This document shows, piece after piece, positions 4,686 to 6,578 of a stretch of DNA of 6,578 nt. The position numbers were made by a program, and so were the translations under genes. Every line of letters begins with the position of its first letter. The stretch's first letter is position 1. Source of the stretch: Pseudorhodobacter antarcticus (lineage in GTDB: Bacteria > Pseudomonadota > Alphaproteobacteria > Rhodobacterales > Rhodobacteraceae). The notes under the pieces are model-generated. The model worked only from the letters and a program-made list of their open reading frames with translations, had not been told where the DNA came from and did not search any database. The stretch spans positions 1-6,578 of the forward strand of contig CAMDHB010000205.1 in NCBI GenBank assembly GCA_945897655.1. The letters are read 5' to 3'.

Positions 4686-6080
4686 ATGTCCGCGACTCGC
4701 ACCGAAACCGACAGCTTTGGCCCGCTCGAAGTGCCCTCCGATAAATATTGGGGCGCCCAGACCCAGCGTTCCATCCAGAACTTCCCGATTGGCTGGGAAA
4801 AGCAGCCCGTAGCCATCATCCGCGCCTTGGGCGTGATCAAGAAGGCCTGCGCCTTGGTCAACATCGATCAGGGCGATATCGATGCCACCTTGGGCCAGAC
4901 CATCGCGACGGCGGCACAAGAGGTGATTGACGGCAAATTCGACGACAATTTCCCGCTGGTCGTGTGGCAAACCGGGTCGGGCACGCAGTCGAATATGAAT
5001 GCCAATGAGGTCATATCCAACCGCGGCATCGAAATGCTGGGCGGGGTGATGGGCTCCAAAAAGCCGATCCACCCCAATGATCACGTGAATATGGGGCAGT
5101 CCTCCAACGACACCTTCCCGACAGCCATGCATGTCGCCATCGGCATGATGGCCCGCGACGTGCTGCTGCCGGGTCTGGAAAAACTCCATCTGGCGCTGGT
5201 CGCGAAATCCGAAGAGTTCAAGGATATCATCAAGATCGGCCGCACCCATACGCAAGACGCCACCCCTCTGACCTTGGGTCAGGAATTCGGCGGCTATGCC
5301 CATCAGGTGGCCCAAGGCATCATGCGGGTGAACAAGATCTTGCCCGAGATTTACGAACTTGCCCAAGGCGGCACCGCAGTCGGCACCGGCCTGAACACCC
5401 GTGTCGGCTGGGACAAACGCGTGGCCGCCCGCATAGCCCAAATCACCGGCCTGCCCTTCGTGACAGCGCCCAACAAATTCGAAGCCCTGGCCGCCCATGA
5501 TGCGATGGTGATGTTTTCCGGTGCCCTGAAAACCGTCGCCGTATCCCTGTTCAAAATCGCCAATGACATGCGCTTTCTGGGCTCCGGCCCCCGATCGGGC
5601 CTGGGCGAATTGTCATTGCCCGAAAACGAACCCGGCTCCTCCATCATGCCCGGCAAGGTGAACCCAACCCAAGCCGAGGCGCTGACGATGGTCTGCGCTC
5701 AAGTCATGGGCAATGACGCGGCTGTCGGCTTTGCGGGCTCGCAAGGCCATTTCGAACTGAACGTCTTCAACCCGGTCATGTCCTATAACGTGCTGCAATC
5801 CATGCAACTTCTGGGCGATGCCGCAGGCTCCTTCACCGACAACATGGTCGTGGGCACCACGGCGAATCGCGACCGCATCGCCAAACTGATGAACGAAAGC
5901 CTGATGCTGGTGACCGCCTTGGCCCCCACCATCGGCTATGACGCCGCCACCAAAGTGGCCAAAACCGCTCACAAAAATGGCACAACCCTAAGGCAAGAAG
6001 CGATCGCGCTGGGCTATGTCGATGGGGAAACCTTTGACCGCGTGGTCCGGCCCGAGGATATGATCGGTCCCAAGGGGTAA
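4686..6080 (+). CDS. fumC: fumarate hydratase class II (fumarase C)
   Basis: The 464-residue cytoplasmic enzyme interconverts fumarate and L-malate in the TCA cycle; class II fumarases are iron-free homotetramers. The length is close to the E. coli enzyme (467). Family blocks appear in order: TGSGTQSNMNANEV in the N-terminal part, NDHVNMGQSSNDTFPTAMH, GRTHTQDATPL with His188, and the superfamily signature GSSIMPGKVNP (317-327) with Ser318. His188 and Ser318 match the E. coli catalytic residue numbers. ATG 4686 is preceded by GGAGG (4675-4679) with a 6-base gap. No residue appears to be missing. The class II rather than aspartase/argininosuccinate-lyase assignment follows from the overall block text. 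The next gene begins 3 bases after the stop. Confidence 0.97.
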   Translation: MSATRTETDSFGPLEVPSDKYWGAQTQRSIQNFPIGWEKQPVAIIRALGVIKKACALVNIDQGDIDATLGQTIATAAQEVIDGKFDDNFPLVVWQTGSGTQSNMNANEVISNRGIEMLGGVMGSKKPIHPNDHVNMGQSSNDTFPTAMHVAIGMMARDVLLPGLEKLHLALVAKSEEFKDIIKIGRTHTQDATPLTLGQEFGGYAHQVAQGIMRVNKILPEIYELAQGGTAVGTGLNTRVGWDKRVAARIAQITGLPFVTAPNKFEALAAHDAMVMFSGALKTVAVSLFKIANDMRFLGSGPRSGLGELSLPENEPGSSIMPGKVNPTQAEALTMVCAQVMGNDAAVGFAGSQGHFELNVFNPVMSYNVLQSMQLLGDAAGSFTDNMVVGTTANRDRIAKLMNESLMLVTALAPTIGYDAATKVAKTAHKNGTTLRQEAIALGYVDGETFDRVVRPEDMIGPKG

Positions 6081-6083
6081 TCC

Positions 6084-6275
6084 GTGGCGGAAATCGTCAA
6101 CCTGCGCCAGGTGCGCAAACAGAAAGACCGCGAAGCCGCCCGCGCCCAAGGGATCGAGGCGGCTGCCAAAAGTGGGCGCTCCAAGGCGTTGAAAGCGCTT
6201 GAGAAAGCCCGCGCCGACAAGGCGGCCCGCGATCTGGACGGCGCGCAGCGTGAGGGCACTGGCAGCGCGGATTAA
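6084..6275 (+). CDS. DUF4169 family small protein
   Basis: The 63-residue, highly charged protein opens with AEIVNLRQVRKQKDREAAR, the NLR-x-x-RK pattern I associate with DUF4169, a family of short alphaproteobacterial proteins of unknown function. It is rich in Lys, Arg, Ala and Glu with no hydrophobic segment, so it is probably a soluble, mostly helical protein. It starts with GTG (6084-6086), 3 bases after the fumC stop, and its ribosome-binding site AAGGGG (6072-6077) lies inside the fumC coding end, so translation is probably coupled to fumC. The last codons overlap the candidate CtrA box. No function can be given. Confidence 0.8.
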   Translation: MAEIVNLRQVRKQKDREAARAQGIEAAAKSGRSKALKALEKARADKAARDLDGAQREGTGSAD

Positions 6276-6287
6276 CTGCGCGTTAAC
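6272..6287 (+). promoter_or_regulatory. candidate CtrA binding site (TTAA-N7-TTAAC)
   Basis: TTAA (6272-6275) and TTAAC (6283-6287) are separated by exactly 7 bases, matching the CtrA consensus TTAA-N7-TTAAC with no mismatch. CtrA is the cell-cycle response regulator of alphaproteobacteria; in Rhodobacterales it mostly controls motility and gene-transfer-agent genes. The site overlaps the TAA stop of the DUF4169 gene and ends 33 bases before the next ATG (6321). That position would suit a promoter for the small downstream gene. The two halves also form an inverted repeat (TTAAC/GTTAA). Confidence 0.5.
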
Positions 6288-6320
6288 CGGATTTGGGCAA
6301 ACTACGGCCAGAGGTGCTGC

Positions 6321-6551
6321 ATGACAATCCAACCCGCATTCCTTGATGGCGAAACCTGGATCGCCAATCTTTTTTCGTCGCAAGCGGCACGCGAAGGTGC
6401 TGTGATTCGTCGCAAATGCCGTGATGTCGAACGCTATGTCGGGCGCGAACCGTTCCTCGCTGACATGCGCCGCCGAGGATTTGCCGTCGTGGAAAATGCC
6501 GGTCAGTTCGTAATCTTCTGCAACCGCGAACCGATCCGCCGCGTGGCGTAA
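6321..6551 (+). CDS. small hypothetical protein, Rhodobacterales type
   Basis: The 76-residue protein has no signal peptide and no membrane segment. Its middle, REGAVIRRKCRDVERYVGREPFLADMRRRGFAVVENAGQFVIFCN (about 24-68), looks like a compact helix-turn-beta-beta unit with many basic residues. ATG 6321 is preceded by GAGG (6311-6314) with a 6-base gap. The coding pattern resembles the neighbours. I have an unverified memory of similar short Rhodobacterales proteins being labelled N-(5'-phosphoribosyl)anthranilate isomerase; that cannot be literally right, since 76 residues is far too short for the TrpF barrel. Two cysteines (in KCRD and FCNRE) may be conserved. The gene is separated from DUF4169 by a 45-base gap holding the candidate CtrA box, so it may have its own promoter. 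Function unknown. Confidence 0.72.
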   Translation: MTIQPAFLDGETWIANLFSSQAAREGAVIRRKCRDVERYVGREPFLADMRRRGFAVVENAGQFVIFCNREPIRRVA

Positions 6552-6573
6552 ACGATTTCTTCGAAGAAATCGT
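6552..6573. repeat. perfect 22-base AT-rich palindrome after the last gene
   Basis: The half-site ACGATTTCTTC (6552-6562) is followed without a gap by its exact reverse complement (6563-6573). It begins on the base after the TAA stop of the 76-residue protein gene. As RNA it would form a 9-bp stem with a 4-base TCGA loop. It could be a bidirectional terminator, although no T-run follows before the window ends, or a protein-binding site or dispersed genomic palindrome. Confidence 0.7.
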
Positions 6574-6578
6574 AGCGG

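Noticed and set aside
4593..5498. 301-residue open frame on the - strand opposite fumC
   Set aside because: The + strand has unmistakable fumC with all catalytic blocks; the antisense translation is low-complexity Gly/His/Asp text without a family pattern.
1..6578. CRISPR arrays, insertion sequences, phage genes or a defence system
   Set aside because: No spaced repeat array, transposase, integrase, terminal inverted repeat pair or defence-type domain is visible on either strand.

Overview
The window looks like chromosomal DNA from an alphaproteobacterium of the order Rhodobacterales. The evidence is a GC-rich sequence, a circularly permuted two-piece tmRNA gene, an alphaproteobacterial-type SspB, a DUF4169 protein and a candidate CtrA box. 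No genus can be assigned from the sequence alone. All recognisable genes lie on the + strand.

Layout from left to right. Positions 1-105 are the tail of a gene, probably an MBL-fold metallohydrolase. Positions 237-905 encode a secreted SGNH/GDSL hydrolase with an unusual cysteine cluster. Positions 944-1262 hold the permuted ssrA gene with its own promoter and terminator-like hairpin; it encodes the tag ANDNRAPAMALAA. A probable promoter at 1390-1418 starts a two-gene chromate module: a rhodanese-ChrB fusion (1495-2292) overlapping by ATGA with the efflux pump ChrA (2289-3536). Then come sspB (3599-4045) and, 9 bases later, a COG3963-type phospholipid/SAM methyltransferase (4055-4606). A promoter-like pair leads to fumC (4686-6080), followed by a GTG-started DUF4169 gene (6084-6275) and a 76-residue conserved-looking small protein (6321-6551). 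A perfect 22-base AT-rich palindrome follows directly after the last stop codon.

How the parts relate. tmRNA and SspB belong to one process: tmRNA adds a degradation tag to proteins on stalled ribosomes, and SspB delivers tagged proteins to ClpXP. Here they lie about 2.3 kb apart, separated by the chromate module. FumC is TCA-cycle housekeeping. The TTAA-N7-TTAA site overlapping the end of the DUF4169 gene suggests CtrA control of the last small gene.

No wholly new system is evident. The points most worth a second look are the tmRNA/SspB pairing and tag sequence, the CtrA-like box in front of an uncharacterised small gene, the palindrome, the rhodanese-ChrB fusion, and the CxCxxC insertion in the SGNH hydrolase.
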